NCBI GenBank assembly: GCA_016214055.1
Contig: JACRPE010000026.1
Span: 1 to 64,000 of the forward strand
Source: Candidatus Roizmanbacteria bacterium
GTDB lineage: Bacteria > Patescibacteriota > Microgenomatia > UBA1406 > GWC2-37-13
DNA length: 64,000 nucleotides
Reading direction: 5' to 3'
A program made the translations under genes and the position numbers. Below, piece after piece: positions 7,138 to 16,714 of the stretch. Each line of letters opens with the position of its first letter. The stretch's first letter is position 1. The notes beneath the pieces are model-generated. The model worked only from the letters and a program-made list of their open reading frames with translations. It did no database searches and was not told the origin of the DNA.

Positions 7138-9351
7138 TTATAATTTAATCAGAGAGTATGGATCCTTATCGTGATTACAATCGACGCAGTATTGTGAAAA
7201 CATATCCCGCAATATTGTCTTTTCCTTCATCTCAATGTTGGGATCATTTGCGGGTGCAAGCTTGTCCTGGTCTTTATATATGGGAACCGTTTGTTTCGTC
7301 GCTCCGCCTCCTTTGGGTTCAGTGCCTTTGATAAAGTACTCAAACCGTGCGCCGCAACTTTCTTTTCCCTCTCCATCTTTGGTCATGACCGCACCCGAAT
7401 CATTACAAATCTGCATTCCCACCACATTCTCCGGTTTGACCGGCCAGAGATTGGGCTGGTTTTTCAGAACATAAGCCATAACTTTATTCCAAATAGGAGC
7501 GGCACCCGTGACTCCCGAGGAGAGGTATGGATTCATGGGCGTTGAATCATTATTTCCCACCCACACCGATACGAGGAAATTTGGTGTATACCCGATTGTC
7601 CAGTTATCCTTCTTATTATCAGTAGTACCCGTCTTGACCGATACCGTATGTCCCGGTACGTCCAAATAGGAGGAGCTCCCAAACGAGGCCTCTCTTGCGT
7701 GATTATCTAGAAGAATGTGGGAAATGAGATAAGCAGTCTCGGTAGTGATGGCTCTTTTACCCGGAATTGCAACCGATGAAGGGAGTGTGAGGGGCTTCTT
7801 GAGATCATCAACCAAGTTTGAGTCTGAAAATTTGTACAGTTCTTTGCCAAATTTATCTTGGATTTTTAAAATTGGTTGAAGTTTGCGCGGGATACCCTGA
7901 TTTGCAAAAGCCGAAAAAGCCTGGGCCATCTCAGTCATGCGAACCTCACCTCCTCCGAGGGTTATGGAAAGTCCATAATTTTCCGGATTTACAAATGAGG
8001 TGATGGTAAAGGCTGAGGCGGAGGCAATAAAGTTTTTTACCCCATTCAACGCAATCATCTTTACCGCGGGAATATTAAAAGAATTTCCGAGAGCCATACG
8101 CAGTTGGACCGGTCCGTGAAACTGACCATCATAATTTACCGGGCAATAAGCTCCTTCTTGTCCCCCTGCGGTAAAGCAGGTGGGAATATCCAAAAACATT
8201 GTGCCCGGAGTTACGAGTTTGCGGTCAATGCCTATGGCATAATTTATTGGCTTTATGGAGCTTCCCGGTTGGCGGAGAGCCGTGGTGACATTAAACGCTC
8301 CTGATCCTGTTGCAAAATAATCCACGCTTCCCACCATACTCAGTATTTCGCCGGTTGGGGGATGGGTAACTAAGAGCGCTCCATTTGAAACATCCAGATA
8401 TTTTATCTTTTCAAGTTCACTTTTGAGGATGGATTCCGCCTGTTCCTGAATATCCAAATCAAGGGTTGTCGTAACTTTAAGTCCCCCTTCTTCGACCTGT
8501 TTTATCCCATATTCCTGTTCCAAAAGTGATTTAACATAGAATACAAAATGAGGAGCTTTGATTGATGTGACAAGGGGAATGGCACTTACGGTTGCCTCGG
8601 TCGCTTTTTGCATTAACGATTTATCAATATATCCTTGTTCCTGCATTTTTTTAAGTACATCATCCCTTCTCGATTTGGCGAGCTCGGGATCGTTATAGGG
8701 AGAATATAAAGATGGGGCCTGAGGTAACCCTGCAAGAAGGGCAGCTTCCTCAAGTGTCAAATCTTTTGCATGTTTTCCAAAATAGGTTTTTGAGGCTTCT
8801 TCAATTCCATAAGATGAGCCACCATAAGGTATCTGATTGAGGTACATCTCCAGGATTTGATCTTTTGTAAATAATTTTTCAGTTTGCAGGGCAAGAATGA
8901 TTTCTTTTAATTTGCGGGTGAGAGTACGTTCGGGACTGAGGAGAGCACCTTTAACCAGTTGCTGAGTGAGGGTTGAGCCACCTTGAAGGTTGTGTTTAAG
9001 GATCATGTCCTTTATGGCGCGAAAAACCCCGGAATAAAGAGAAACACCCCCGTGTTTATAAAAATCCTTATCCTCAATCGCAATGGACGCTTGGTAAGCA
9101 TACTTAGGAATATCTTTTAGTTTGATAGGAGTTCTGTTTTGGTCCTTATATATTTCATAGAGAGGTTTTCCCGTCCGGTCATAAATATGTGTAGACAACG
9201 GAACAGATTTATAATCCCGCAGGGTTTTCGGGGATGGAAGTTTGTATAAAATGAAGTAATAAAACAAAGCGGCACCGGATGCCAATACAATAATCGGGAT
9301 GATGATGATAAGCGAAAGTTTGAGGTAAAAATAATTCTTACCCATACTCAT
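7138..9351 (-). CDS. Class A penicillin-binding protein (PBP1A-like transglycosylase/transpeptidase)
   Basis: 737 residues. One N-terminal membrane segment (about 13-36). The GT51 glycosyltransferase domain has EDKDFYKHGG (catalytic Glu93) and GGSTLTQQLVKG (124-135). The transpeptidase domain has the SxxK motif SSIK (364-367), SFN (424-426) and KTGT (573-576). The C-terminal tail has cysteines (CNDSG, CVDCNHD) that could pair or bind metal. It polymerises lipid II and cross-links stem peptides outside the membrane. Its ATG overlaps the end of metG by four bases. Confidence 0.95.
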   Translation of the reverse strand: MSMGKNYFYLKLSLIIIIPIIVLASGAALFYYFILYKLPSPKTLRDYKSVPLSTHIYDRTGKPLYEIYKDQNRTPIKLKDIPKYAYQASIAIEDKDFYKHGGVSLYSGVFRAIKDMILKHNLQGGSTLTQQLVKGALLSPERTLTRKLKEIILALQTEKLFTKDQILEMYLNQIPYGGSSYGIEEASKTYFGKHAKDLTLEEAALLAGLPQAPSLYSPYNDPELAKSRRDDVLKKMQEQGYIDKSLMQKATEATVSAIPLVTSIKAPHFVFYVKSLLEQEYGIKQVEEGGLKVTTTLDLDIQEQAESILKSELEKIKYLDVSNGALLVTHPPTGEILSMVGSVDYFATGSGAFNVTTALRQPGSSIKPINYAIGIDRKLVTPGTMFLDIPTCFTAGGQEGAYCPVNYDGQFHGPVQLRMALGNSFNIPAVKMIALNGVKNFIASASAFTITSFVNPENYGLSITLGGGEVRMTEMAQAFSAFANQGIPRKLQPILKIQDKFGKELYKFSDSNLVDDLKKPLTLPSSVAIPGKRAITTETAYLISHILLDNHAREASFGSSSYLDVPGHTVSVKTGTTDNKKDNWTIGYTPNFLVSVWVGNNDSTPMNPYLSSGVTGAAPIWNKVMAYVLKNQPNLWPVKPENVVGMQICNDSGAVMTKDGEGKESCGARFEYFIKGTEPKGGGATKQTVPIYKDQDKLAPANDPNIEMKEKTILRDMFSQYCVDCNHDKDPYSLIKL

Positions 9352-10763
9352 TTAAGTCGGGGAAATAATGGTGTTATTTTTGAGATTGTTCCTTGTGTTG
9401 CCTGTACGATTTTTTCAGCTGTAGTAGGCATAAAAGGAAGAAGTTGTTGCCCGATTAAGTGAAGTTTTTGAAGGACTCCGGTAAGAAATTCCTTTCGTTC
9501 TGTCGAAGATTTATTCCATGGAGCAAAACTATTTGTTTCCCTGTTGATAATTTTAATATTCTCCCAAATCTGCTCTAATATAATGTTAAATTGAAATGCG
9601 TCAAATAATTCTTGCTGTTGTTTGTTATACACGGTTTTGTTTTCAACAGCACAAGTAATACCGTCTTTTTCAGCAAGTGTGGTGATGCGGCTTACCAGAT
9701 TTCCCAATTCATTTGCCAGGTCGGAATTGTATATTTCCTTCATGCGGCTGTCCGAATAATCACCGTCCTCAGTGGGAGGAATTTCTTTCAAAAGATAATA
9801 TCGAACAGGATCAATACCATACTGTTTAATTAAATTAAACGGGTCAACCACGTTACCCAAACTTTTGCTCATTTTCTGTCCCGCTGAAGTGATGAATCCG
9901 TGTATGACAATCTGTTTAGAGGGGGAAAGCCCTGCGGACATAAGCATGGCTTGCCATATAGCACTTTGCTGACGGAGATTGTCTTTTCCCGCCACTTGAA
10001 CTACCGGCCACCACGCTTCAAATTCTTTTTGGTCACCTGGCCAACCAATTGTCGAAATATAAAAAACGAGGGCATCAAACCACACGTACATAACGTGTTT
10101 GTCGTCACCCGGAACATCCACCCCCCACGGCATCTTAGTTTTCAGCCGGGAAATACTGAAATCCTGGAGCCCTTTTTTCACAAAAGTTTTTATTTCCAGA
10201 AGCCGATGAGCAGGTATGACAAACTGAGGATTGTCTTCATACATCGCAAGCAATTTTTTTTCATAGTTTGAGAATTTAAAAAAATAGTTTTCTTCTTCAT
10301 AGTTTTCAATTTCCATGTTGGGATGTACGGGGCACCGGTTTGCTACCAATTCCGAATCAGTTTTCTCAAGCTCACATCCCACACAGTATTTGACATGATA
10401 ATTTTTTTTGTAGATATCACCGTTCTTAAAACAGCGTGTCCAAAATTCCTGAGCCGCTTTAATATGCCGTTCATCAGTTGTCCGGATAAAGTGGGTAGTG
10501 CTCAAATTGAGCAGTGCCTTTAAATCATCAAAACGTTTTGCAAAGAAATCACAGTATTCCTGCGGACTTTTTTTGTTCTCTAAGGCCTTTCGGTAAATTT
10601 TCACCCCATGCTCATCGGTGCCAAAACCAAAAGCTACGTCATATCCCATCAAGCGCTTATACCGGGCAAGAGCGTCAGCTTGTACTATCTCAAGTGCAAA
10701 TCCTATATGAGGGTCTGCATTGACATAGGGGGCAGTTGTGGTGATGTAGAACTTTTTCTGCAT
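9348..10763 (-). CDS. metG: Methionyl-tRNA synthetase
   Basis: 471 residues. Class I: HIGF (19-22, within YVNADPHIGFALE) and KMSKSLGNVVDPF. The connective peptide has a zinc-type knuckle, CVGCELEKTDSELVANRC. The C-terminal EMAP/tRNA-binding domain of the longer bacterial enzymes is absent, as in many compact MetRS. It is the first large gene of the minus-strand block that continues into the penicillin-binding protein. An extended -10 (TGATACAAT) lies 5 bases before the ATG. Confidence 0.95.
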   Translation of the reverse strand: MQKKFYITTTAPYVNADPHIGFALEIVQADALARYKRLMGYDVAFGFGTDEHGVKIYRKALENKKSPQEYCDFFAKRFDDLKALLNLSTTHFIRTTDERHIKAAQEFWTRCFKNGDIYKKNYHVKYCVGCELEKTDSELVANRCPVHPNMEIENYEEENYFFKFSNYEKKLLAMYEDNPQFVIPAHRLLEIKTFVKKGLQDFSISRLKTKMPWGVDVPGDDKHVMYVWFDALVFYISTIGWPGDQKEFEAWWPVVQVAGKDNLRQQSAIWQAMLMSAGLSPSKQIVIHGFITSAGQKMSKSLGNVVDPFNLIKQYGIDPVRYYLLKEIPPTEDGDYSDSRMKEIYNSDLANELGNLVSRITTLAEKDGITCAVENKTVYNKQQQELFDAFQFNIILEQIWENIKIINRETNSFAPWNKSSTERKEFLTGVLQKLHLIGQQLLPFMPTTAEKIVQATQGTISKITPLFPRLK

Positions 10764-10766
10764 GCC

Positions 10767-11054
10767 CTATTGTATCAAAAACCGTACTCCAAGTACAAAG
10801 GAAAGAAGAAGAATCATATTTATAAGGTTAAATCCGACGGCACTATTCACGGCAAAAAAAAGAAGAATAAAAAGTGCGGCAAAGAGCGAATCCATACGTG
10901 ATAAGAAGAGTGATATGAGGGTAAACAGTGTGAAAGTCATGAAAAAAATAAAGAGAGATATAATGTATATATTAGTAGGCGGAATGAAAATAATAAGTCC
11001 GATGAGGGTCAAACTTAGAGGGGTGAGAATTAGTACTTTTTTAGACATGTTCAT
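10767..11054 (-). CDS. Small hydrophobic membrane protein, unknown function
   Basis: About 95 residues from the ATG at 11054 (MNMSKK); a TTG at 11081 could extend it by nine residues. The sequence is almost entirely hydrophobic with two or three predicted membrane segments (LILTPLSLTLIGLIIFI, IYIISLFIFFMTFTLFTLISLFL, LFAALFILLFFAVNSAVGF) and no charged motif. It ends 3 bases before metG starts and diverges from rpsO. I do not recognise a family. Confidence 0.5.
   Translation of the reverse strand: MNMSKKVLILTPLSLTLIGLIIFIPPTNIYIISLFIFFMTFTLFTLISLFLSRMDSLFAALFILLFFAVNSAVGFNLINMILLLSFVLGVRFLIQ
10769..10777 (-). promoter_or_regulatory. Extended -10 of metG
   Basis: TGATACAAT on the minus strand, 5 bases before the metG ATG, lying just inside the 3' end of the upstream small membrane-protein gene. 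A weak TTGTAC sits 18 bases further upstream. Confidence 0.4.
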
Positions 11055-11063
11055 TTTTTCCAG

Positions 11064-11092
11064 TTGAATCTTTCGCTTCAATAAATTATAAT
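11064..11092 (+). promoter_or_regulatory. rpsO promoter
   Basis: TTGAAT (11064-11069), 17 bases, perfect TATAAT (11087-11092), then 9 bases to the ATG at 11102. Minus-strand TATAAT sequences overlap the same stretch, so it may fire in both directions. Confidence 0.7.
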
Positions 11093-11101
11093 CGTGATTA
11101 T

Positions 11102-11371
11102 ATGAAAAAACTACCAGATGATAAGCAGAAGATAATTGAGCTATTTGCTCAGAAATCAGGCGACACCGGATCTCCTGAAGTACAGGTTGCGCTTCTTACC
11201 CAGAAAATTGAAGGTCTTACCGAACACCTCGATATCAATAAAAAAGACAATCATTCCCGACGCGGGCTTTTGAAAGTGATTGCAAAAAGACGAAGGATTT
11301 TGAATTATTTGCTGAAGCTTGATGAAAAGCGATACAAGCAATTAATTGAAAAAATTGGATTAAAGAAATAA
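11102..11371 (+). CDS. rpsO: Ribosomal protein S15 (uS15)
   Basis: 89 residues, the normal length. It contains GDTGSPEVQVALLTQKI, LTEHLDINKKDNHSRRGLL and RRRILNYL, the conserved uS15 blocks that bind the 16S rRNA three-way junction. It lies upstream of pnp, the common bacterial rpsO-pnp order. The nearly leaderless promoter leaves no room for the 5' UTR pseudoknot used for S15 autoregulation in E. coli. Confidence 0.97.
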   Translation: MKKLPDDKQKIIELFAQKSGDTGSPEVQVALLTQKIEGLTEHLDINKKDNHSRRGLLKVIAKRRRILNYLLKLDEKRYKQLIEKIGLKK

Positions 11372-11467
11372 TTTTATCCTTCACCCTTCTCATAGATACA
11401 TATATTATTAATAACAGCTTGGTTTGCTTTGGATTAGGTATATTTATTTAACCATTATTCTTTTTTT

Positions 11468-13534
11468 ATGAAAATCTTTGAGAAATCTCTTACTCTTCAG
11501 GGCGGTGAATTAAAACTTCAGTTTGGAAAGCTGGCTCAAGCAGTTGACACTTCGGTATATGCGACATTAAACGGTGCGGCAGTCCTGGTCACGGTCGCAG
11601 TTGGTCCCGAGAACCCGGCCATAGACTATTTCCCTCTTTCTATTGAATATGTTGAAAAGCTTTACGCAGGTGGACTTATAAAAGGTTCCCGATGGGTCAA
11701 ACGCGAAGGAAGACCGTCAGATGAAGCTGTATTAACAGGACGTCTCATAGACCGTTCAGTGAGGCCGCTTTTTCCCAAAACATATAAAAAACAGGTTCAG
11801 GTAGTCATAACTCTTTTATCGGTTGATGGTAGCACTCCCATTGAAATTCTTTCATCAATTGCGGCATCAACCGCACTTGCGATGTCCAGTATCCCATGGG
11901 ACGGACCTATCTCAACCACAAAAGTGGGATATGATAAAACTTTTCTTGTAAACCCAACCGTAGAACAGATGAAGACTTCATCTCTCAATCTCGTCGTCTC
12001 CTCAACGAAAGAAAAAGTAGTCATGATTGAAACCGAAGCCGATGCAGTCAAAGATTCCATCATACAGGAAGGAATCGAAGTTGCAAAAAAAGAGAATAAA
12101 AAAGTCATTGAATTTATTGAGTCGCTCCATGATAAGGTGGGTAAAAAGAAAAGTGCGGTGGTTGAAGTCGAAGAAAACAAGGAGTTATTGGAAATTATTA
12201 AAAAATCATACGCAGGGGAATTAATTGAAGCCCTGAAGGAAGCCGCATCGTCAGCCGGGAGCAATAGTGCTCTTTTGAACGGAATTGTTGAAAAAATGTA
12301 TGCGGAGGTTGCGGGTAAGTATGATAAGAAGCAAATTCTGGGGGCAATCACGAAATATAATTACGCGCAGATAAAAGAAAACGTATTGAACAAGGGTCAA
12401 CGGGTAGACGGTCGCAAAGCGGATGAAGTACGGGAGCTTTATGTTGAGACGGGCCTCCTTCCCCGAACACACGGGTCTGCATTATTTCAACGGGGACAGA
12501 CTCAAGTTCTTTCCATTGTCACACTGGGATCAACGACTCTTGAGCAACTTATTGAGGGTCCTGAAGGAAAAGAAGCAAAACGATATATCCATCATTACTC
12601 AGACGGTCCTTATTCCTATGGCCAAACGGGGCGTATGTTTGGACCAAGCCGTCGTGCTATCGGACACGGAGCGCTTGCTGAAAAGGCAATCGAGCCGGTT
12701 CTTCCCGACTCTGAGGCGTTTCCTTATGCTATAAGGGTAGTTTCAGAGATTTTGGCAGAAAACGGTTCCTCATCAATGGGCTCCGTCTGTGGTTCCTCAC
12801 TTGCGCTTATGGATGCAGGCGTTCCTATCCGCGACGCTGTTGCGGGGATTGCAATGGGAATCATGACAGAGAGTGATGATAAATATGTTGTCCTGACTGA
12901 TATAGTCGGGCTTGAGGATTTTTCAGGAGAGATGGATTTTAAGATTGCAGGGACAAAAGACGGCATCACCGCCATACAGCTTGACGTAAAGAATAAGGGC
13001 CTGACAAGTAAAATGATAAAGGACATTTTTGAGCAAGGAAAGAAAGCTCGTTTACACATCCTTGACGGGATGAAAAAGGTGCTTGAACAACCTCGCAAAG
13101 ATATCTCAGAGTATGCACCAAAAGTTGTGATCATCACCCCTCCTCAAGATAAAATCGGTGAAATAATAGGGCCGGGAGGAAAAAATATTCGCGCACTGAT
13201 TGCAAGAACTGAGACAGAGATAAACATCGGTGATGACGGAAAAGTTACCATCAGCGGTTTAGATCGGGCAAAAGTAGCTGAGGCAGTTGAGTCCATAGCC
13301 AATATTACTCGAGAACTTCAAGTGGGAGAAGTATTTGACGGAGTAGTTATGCGTGTCCTCCCCTTTGGCGCATTTGTTGAATGCCTGCCCGGAAAAGAAG
13401 GCATGGTGCATGTTTCCAAGATGGGAAAAGGGTTTGTTCGGGATGCGAGCAAGGTGGTTGAAGTCGGCCAAAAAGTGAAGGTAAAAGTGTATCAGGTCGA
13501 CTCCCAAGGACGAGTGAACCTTGAGATGATATAA
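11468..13534 (+). CDS. pnp: Polynucleotide phosphorylase
   Basis: 688 residues, the normal length. Two RNase PH-like domains are separated by a helical linker. The second contains the FFQRGQTQ-type block (LFQRGQTQVLSIVTLG), KRYIHHYSDGPYSYG and SSMGSVCGSSLALMDAGVP. A KH domain (EIIGPGGKNIRALI, about 563-577) and an S1 domain (about 618-688: GEVFDGVVMRVLPFGAFVE) follow. It degrades RNA 3' to 5' by phosphorolysis. A weaker CATTAT sits 9 bases before the ATG, so pnp may also have its own promoter in the 96-base gap after rpsO. Confidence 0.97.
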   Translation: MKIFEKSLTLQGGELKLQFGKLAQAVDTSVYATLNGAAVLVTVAVGPENPAIDYFPLSIEYVEKLYAGGLIKGSRWVKREGRPSDEAVLTGRLIDRSVRPLFPKTYKKQVQVVITLLSVDGSTPIEILSSIAASTALAMSSIPWDGPISTTKVGYDKTFLVNPTVEQMKTSSLNLVVSSTKEKVVMIETEADAVKDSIIQEGIEVAKKENKKVIEFIESLHDKVGKKKSAVVEVEENKELLEIIKKSYAGELIEALKEAASSAGSNSALLNGIVEKMYAEVAGKYDKKQILGAITKYNYAQIKENVLNKGQRVDGRKADEVRELYVETGLLPRTHGSALFQRGQTQVLSIVTLGSTTLEQLIEGPEGKEAKRYIHHYSDGPYSYGQTGRMFGPSRRAIGHGALAEKAIEPVLPDSEAFPYAIRVVSEILAENGSSSMGSVCGSSLALMDAGVPIRDAVAGIAMGIMTESDDKYVVLTDIVGLEDFSGEMDFKIAGTKDGITAIQLDVKNKGLTSKMIKDIFEQGKKARLHILDGMKKVLEQPRKDISEYAPKVVIITPPQDKIGEIIGPGGKNIRALIARTETEINIGDDGKVTISGLDRAKVAEAVESIANITRELQVGEVFDGVVMRVLPFGAFVECLPGKEGMVHVSKMGKGFVRDASKVVEVGQKVKVKVYQVDSQGRVNLEMI

Positions 13535-13549
13535 GAATCATGCTATTAT
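13521..13549 (+). promoter_or_regulatory. ftsK promoter
   Basis: TTGAGA (13521-13526, inside the last codons of pnp), 17 bases, TATTAT (13544-13549), then 7 bases to the ATG at 13557. Leaderless layout. Confidence 0.6.
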
Positions 13550-13556
13550 AAAAGAT

Positions 13557-15743
13557 ATGGCACGAAGAAAGTCACTTATAAAGATACCTTTTGTTAAGGT
13601 AAAGATAAATAGCAAGACGATTTTTAACATCTTGGGTTTTTTTCTCATTGCCCTCGCATTCATCCTTCTTATCTCCTATGTGAATTTCTTTTTCCCTGCC
13701 TTGGGCGGTGGCGGGATACTTTTGAAACGGGTCAATGAGATTCTTATGGAAAAGTTTGGAGGATTATCGATTCTTCTCCCTTTTGTAGTACTTCTTTTTG
13801 CCGGTCATTTTTTCAATACAAAGAAACTCCGGTTCATCAAACCCAATATCACCATCGGAATAGGGACTATATTTGTTTCACTTTTCATCCTTTTCCAGAC
13901 GGGCACCTGGGGTCAACGCTTGTTTGAGTTATTGGCACTCAATATATCCGGATTGGGAACTTTTTTTGTCCTGCTCATACTTTTCATCATTGGGCTTATC
14001 CTCTTTCTCGATACCTCAATCGATGTATTCTTTATGGGAATATTCAACCTTGCCAAGACGGTGGTGAGCTTTTTTAAGGAATATGTTTTTAAGGGGCTTC
14101 TTAGCCGGAGTCCTGATAAAAATAAGGATAAAAAAGGAGAGTCAAAAGAACAGGAGTTTATCAAGGACCAGCGGGTGTTTGAAAAACCAAGTCTGAAAGC
14201 CCCTCCTGTTGCAACCATCAGACCTTTACCCGCAACATCTTCACCAAGCGCTAATAAGGATTTTATAGTCCAGCCGCTCAGTCAGACCGCCTCATCCACT
14301 TGGGTATTTCCGCCCTTAAATCTTTTGACCGATGTCAAACAAGCGGATGCCGACCGTGGGGACGTAAACAAAAATGCGGATGTAATTGAAAAAACGTTGG
14401 ACAGCTTTGGTATCCGGGCGCGCGTAGCTGAGATTAATTATGGACCCGCAGTCACTCAGTATGCGCTTGAAATTACTCAAGGAACAAAACTTTCAAAGAT
14501 TACCTCACTTTCCAATGATTTGGCTCTCGCACTGGCTGCATCAACCGGTCAGGTAAGAATTGAGGCTCCCATTCCCGGCAGATCCCTTGTGGGTATGGAA
14601 ATCCCCAACAACCGTCCGCAAATAGTTACCCTCAAGAGTCTTCTTGCCGACCCCATTTTTACGAAAAGCAATGACCCGCTTTTGGTTCCATTAGGTTTGG
14701 ATGTATCCGGAAAGCCTGTCGCAACCAGCATCTCAAAGATGCCTCACTGTCTCATAGCCGGCACCACTGGTTCGGGTAAGTCGGTCATACTAAATGCGTG
14801 GATAAGTACTTTTTTGTTCAGAACGCGTCCTGAGGAGTTACGGCTCATTCTCGTTGATCCAAAGCGGGTTGAGATGACTTCGTATAACAATATTCCCCAT
14901 TTATTAACAGAAGTAATCGTCGATACAGAAAAAACATTACAGGCTTTAAAGTGGACGGTAAAGGAGATGGAGTCCCGCTATAAACTATTTGCAACCGCAG
15001 GTGCGAAAAATATTGAAGGTTACAACACAATTGAAGGTGTAGATAAAAAACCATACATCATATTTGTTATAGATGAATTAGCGGATCTCATGATTTTTGC
15101 ACCAGGGGACGTAGAAGGCTATATCACTCGTATTGCACAGATGGCACGGGCTACCGGCATTCATCTCATTCTCGCCACACAGCGCCCATCGGTTGATGTC
15201 ATCACGGGACTCATGAAGGCCAATATTCCTACCCGTCTCGCCTTCAACGTGTCATCCATGATTGATTCACGGGTCATCATCGATATGCCCGGAGCTGAAA
15301 AACTTCTCGGAAAAGGAGACATGTTGTTTCTTCCCCCCGATCAGGCAAAGCCGAAACGTATTCAAGGACCTTATATCACCGAAAAAGAAGCCTCTCAGCT
15401 TGTCAAATTCATCCGTTCACAAGGACCTGAAGTTCATTATACGGAAGAAATCACTGAAGAACAGGATGAATCGTTTGCCTTGCCGGGTGGTCTCAGTATT
15501 CCCGGAAAGGCGAGTGACCGTGACCCACTCTTTAACCAGGCGGTACAAACTATTTCTGCCTTCGACAAGGCTTCAGCATCGCTTTTACAACGACGTCTTA
15601 AAATCGGATATGCCCGTGCGGCACGCTTACTTGATGAGCTTGAAGCGGCGGGACTTGTATCACCGGCCGAAGGCTCAAAGCCACGGGAAGTCATGAAAAG
15701 GCCGGTACAACAGGATACAACACCTCTTACTCCAGAAGGTTGA
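13557..15743 (+). CDS. ftsK: FtsK/SpoIIIE-type DNA translocase
   Basis: 728 residues. Four N-terminal membrane segments (within about 25-165), a charged linker with TASSPSA-type composition, then the alpha/beta motor: GTTGSGKSV Walker A at about 402-410, ILVDPKRVEM and IIFVIDELADLM Walker B, and LATQRPSVDVITG. The C-terminal winged-helix gamma domain (QTISAFDKASASLLQRRLKIGYARAARLLDELEAAG) reads polar sequences such as KOPS/SRS in the family. It pumps chromosome ends through the closing septum. It is convergent with mltG, with 2 bases between the stops. Confidence 0.96.
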   Translation: MARRKSLIKIPFVKVKINSKTIFNILGFFLIALAFILLISYVNFFFPALGGGGILLKRVNEILMEKFGGLSILLPFVVLLFAGHFFNTKKLRFIKPNITIGIGTIFVSLFILFQTGTWGQRLFELLALNISGLGTFFVLLILFIIGLILFLDTSIDVFFMGIFNLAKTVVSFFKEYVFKGLLSRSPDKNKDKKGESKEQEFIKDQRVFEKPSLKAPPVATIRPLPATSSPSANKDFIVQPLSQTASSTWVFPPLNLLTDVKQADADRGDVNKNADVIEKTLDSFGIRARVAEINYGPAVTQYALEITQGTKLSKITSLSNDLALALAASTGQVRIEAPIPGRSLVGMEIPNNRPQIVTLKSLLADPIFTKSNDPLLVPLGLDVSGKPVATSISKMPHCLIAGTTGSGKSVILNAWISTFLFRTRPEELRLILVDPKRVEMTSYNNIPHLLTEVIVDTEKTLQALKWTVKEMESRYKLFATAGAKNIEGYNTIEGVDKKPYIIFVIDELADLMIFAPGDVEGYITRIAQMARATGIHLILATQRPSVDVITGLMKANIPTRLAFNVSSMIDSRVIIDMPGAEKLLGKGDMLFLPPDQAKPKRIQGPYITEKEASQLVKFIRSQGPEVHYTEEITEEQDESFALPGGLSIPGKASDRDPLFNQAVQTISAFDKASASLLQRRLKIGYARAARLLDELEAAGLVSPAEGSKPREVMKRPVQQDTTPLTPEG

Positions 15744-15745
15744 GC

Positions 15746-16708
15746 TTATTGTAAATACTTCCTGATATTCTCATTATGCTCCTCGAGGGTTACAGCGTAG
15801 TGCATGTTGCCTTTTTTATCTGAGATGTAAAACCAGTATTTGGTATTTACATCCGCATTTGCGACTGCCACGAGCGATTCGAGTCCCGGATTACAAATAG
15901 GCGCCGGTGGAAGACCCTTATATTTATATGTATTATATGTCGAGTCAACATTTATGTCATCGACCGTTAAATCCTTTTTCCACCATGTTTTCTCTTTTTT
16001 CTGATATCTCAGTGCATATTGGATAGTGGCGTCAATCTGCATCATCCAATCAGCTTTGAAGCGTTTATACAGAATTCCTGCAATTTTTCTTTTATCTTCG
16101 GGAAACTTTGCCTCCTTTTCAACAAGGGATGCAAGGACGATGCCTTCCCGTTCGGTCAGTCCAAGCGCCTTAACCTTACTTTGAAGTTCAGGTGTATATT
16201 TTTTTTCAAAGTTTGCAGTGAACATGGCAATAATTTTTTCAATAGTCGAATCCTTCGGGATTAGGTATGTGTCAGGGAAGAGATACCCTTCCCGAGCCTG
16301 TTCAATAAAGGGAATCGTGGGAATTTTAAAGTTTTCCGTCAGAATTTGTGCAATTTCTTCCTTTCTCAAGCCTTCGATAATCGTGACCCATACATCGGCA
16401 GTACCATGTGTCAGGTTTTGCGCTATCTCCTCCGCGCTCATGCTTTTGGAAAGCCGGAAGTCTCCCGCCTGCATATTCTTCTCAATTCCCAAGCGTTTCA
16501 CGATAAGATAAAATACAATTTTATTCCGGATGATATTCTGACTACTTAAATTTTTTACTATACTGTTCAGGCCTTCCCCTTTATGCACCGTAAATATTTC
16601 AACTCCTTGATTTTTCCGATCCACGGGCAGTGATCCTTCTTGATAAAACATATAAAAGGCAAGGACTACTAACATGAGAACGAATACCGAGATTCTGAGT
16701 TTTTTCAT
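15746..16708 (-). CDS. mltG: Endolytic murein transglycosylase (YceG-like)
   Basis: 320 residues. One N-terminal membrane anchor (5-21), a LysM-like subdomain (FTVHKGEGLNSIVKNL) and the YceG domain. The catalytic glutamate lies in SLVEKEA (195-200), and the C-terminal signature is YNTYKYKGLPPAPICNPGLESL. It cleaves nascent glycan strands near the membrane and sets their length. It follows the phosphorylase gene by 6 bases, as last gene of a murJ-phosphorylase-mltG set. Confidence 0.94.
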   Translation of the reverse strand: MKKLRISVFVLMLVVLAFYMFYQEGSLPVDRKNQGVEIFTVHKGEGLNSIVKNLSSQNIIRNKIVFYLIVKRLGIEKNMQAGDFRLSKSMSAEEIAQNLTHGTADVWVTIIEGLRKEEIAQILTENFKIPTIPFIEQAREGYLFPDTYLIPKDSTIEKIIAMFTANFEKKYTPELQSKVKALGLTEREGIVLASLVEKEAKFPEDKRKIAGILYKRFKADWMMQIDATIQYALRYQKKEKTWWKKDLTVDDINVDSTYNTYKYKGLPPAPICNPGLESLVAVANADVNTKYWFYISDKKGNMHYAVTLEEHNENIRKYLQ

Positions 16709-16714
16709 AGGATA

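Noticed and set aside
11001-11101. S15 autoregulatory 5' UTR or riboswitch upstream of rpsO
   Set aside because: The -10 box lies 9 bases before the ATG, leaving essentially no leader RNA.
11797-12351. 184-codon antisense frame within pnp
   Set aside because: Complement of a well-conserved gene; low-complexity Ser/Thr-rich translation typical of a shadow frame.
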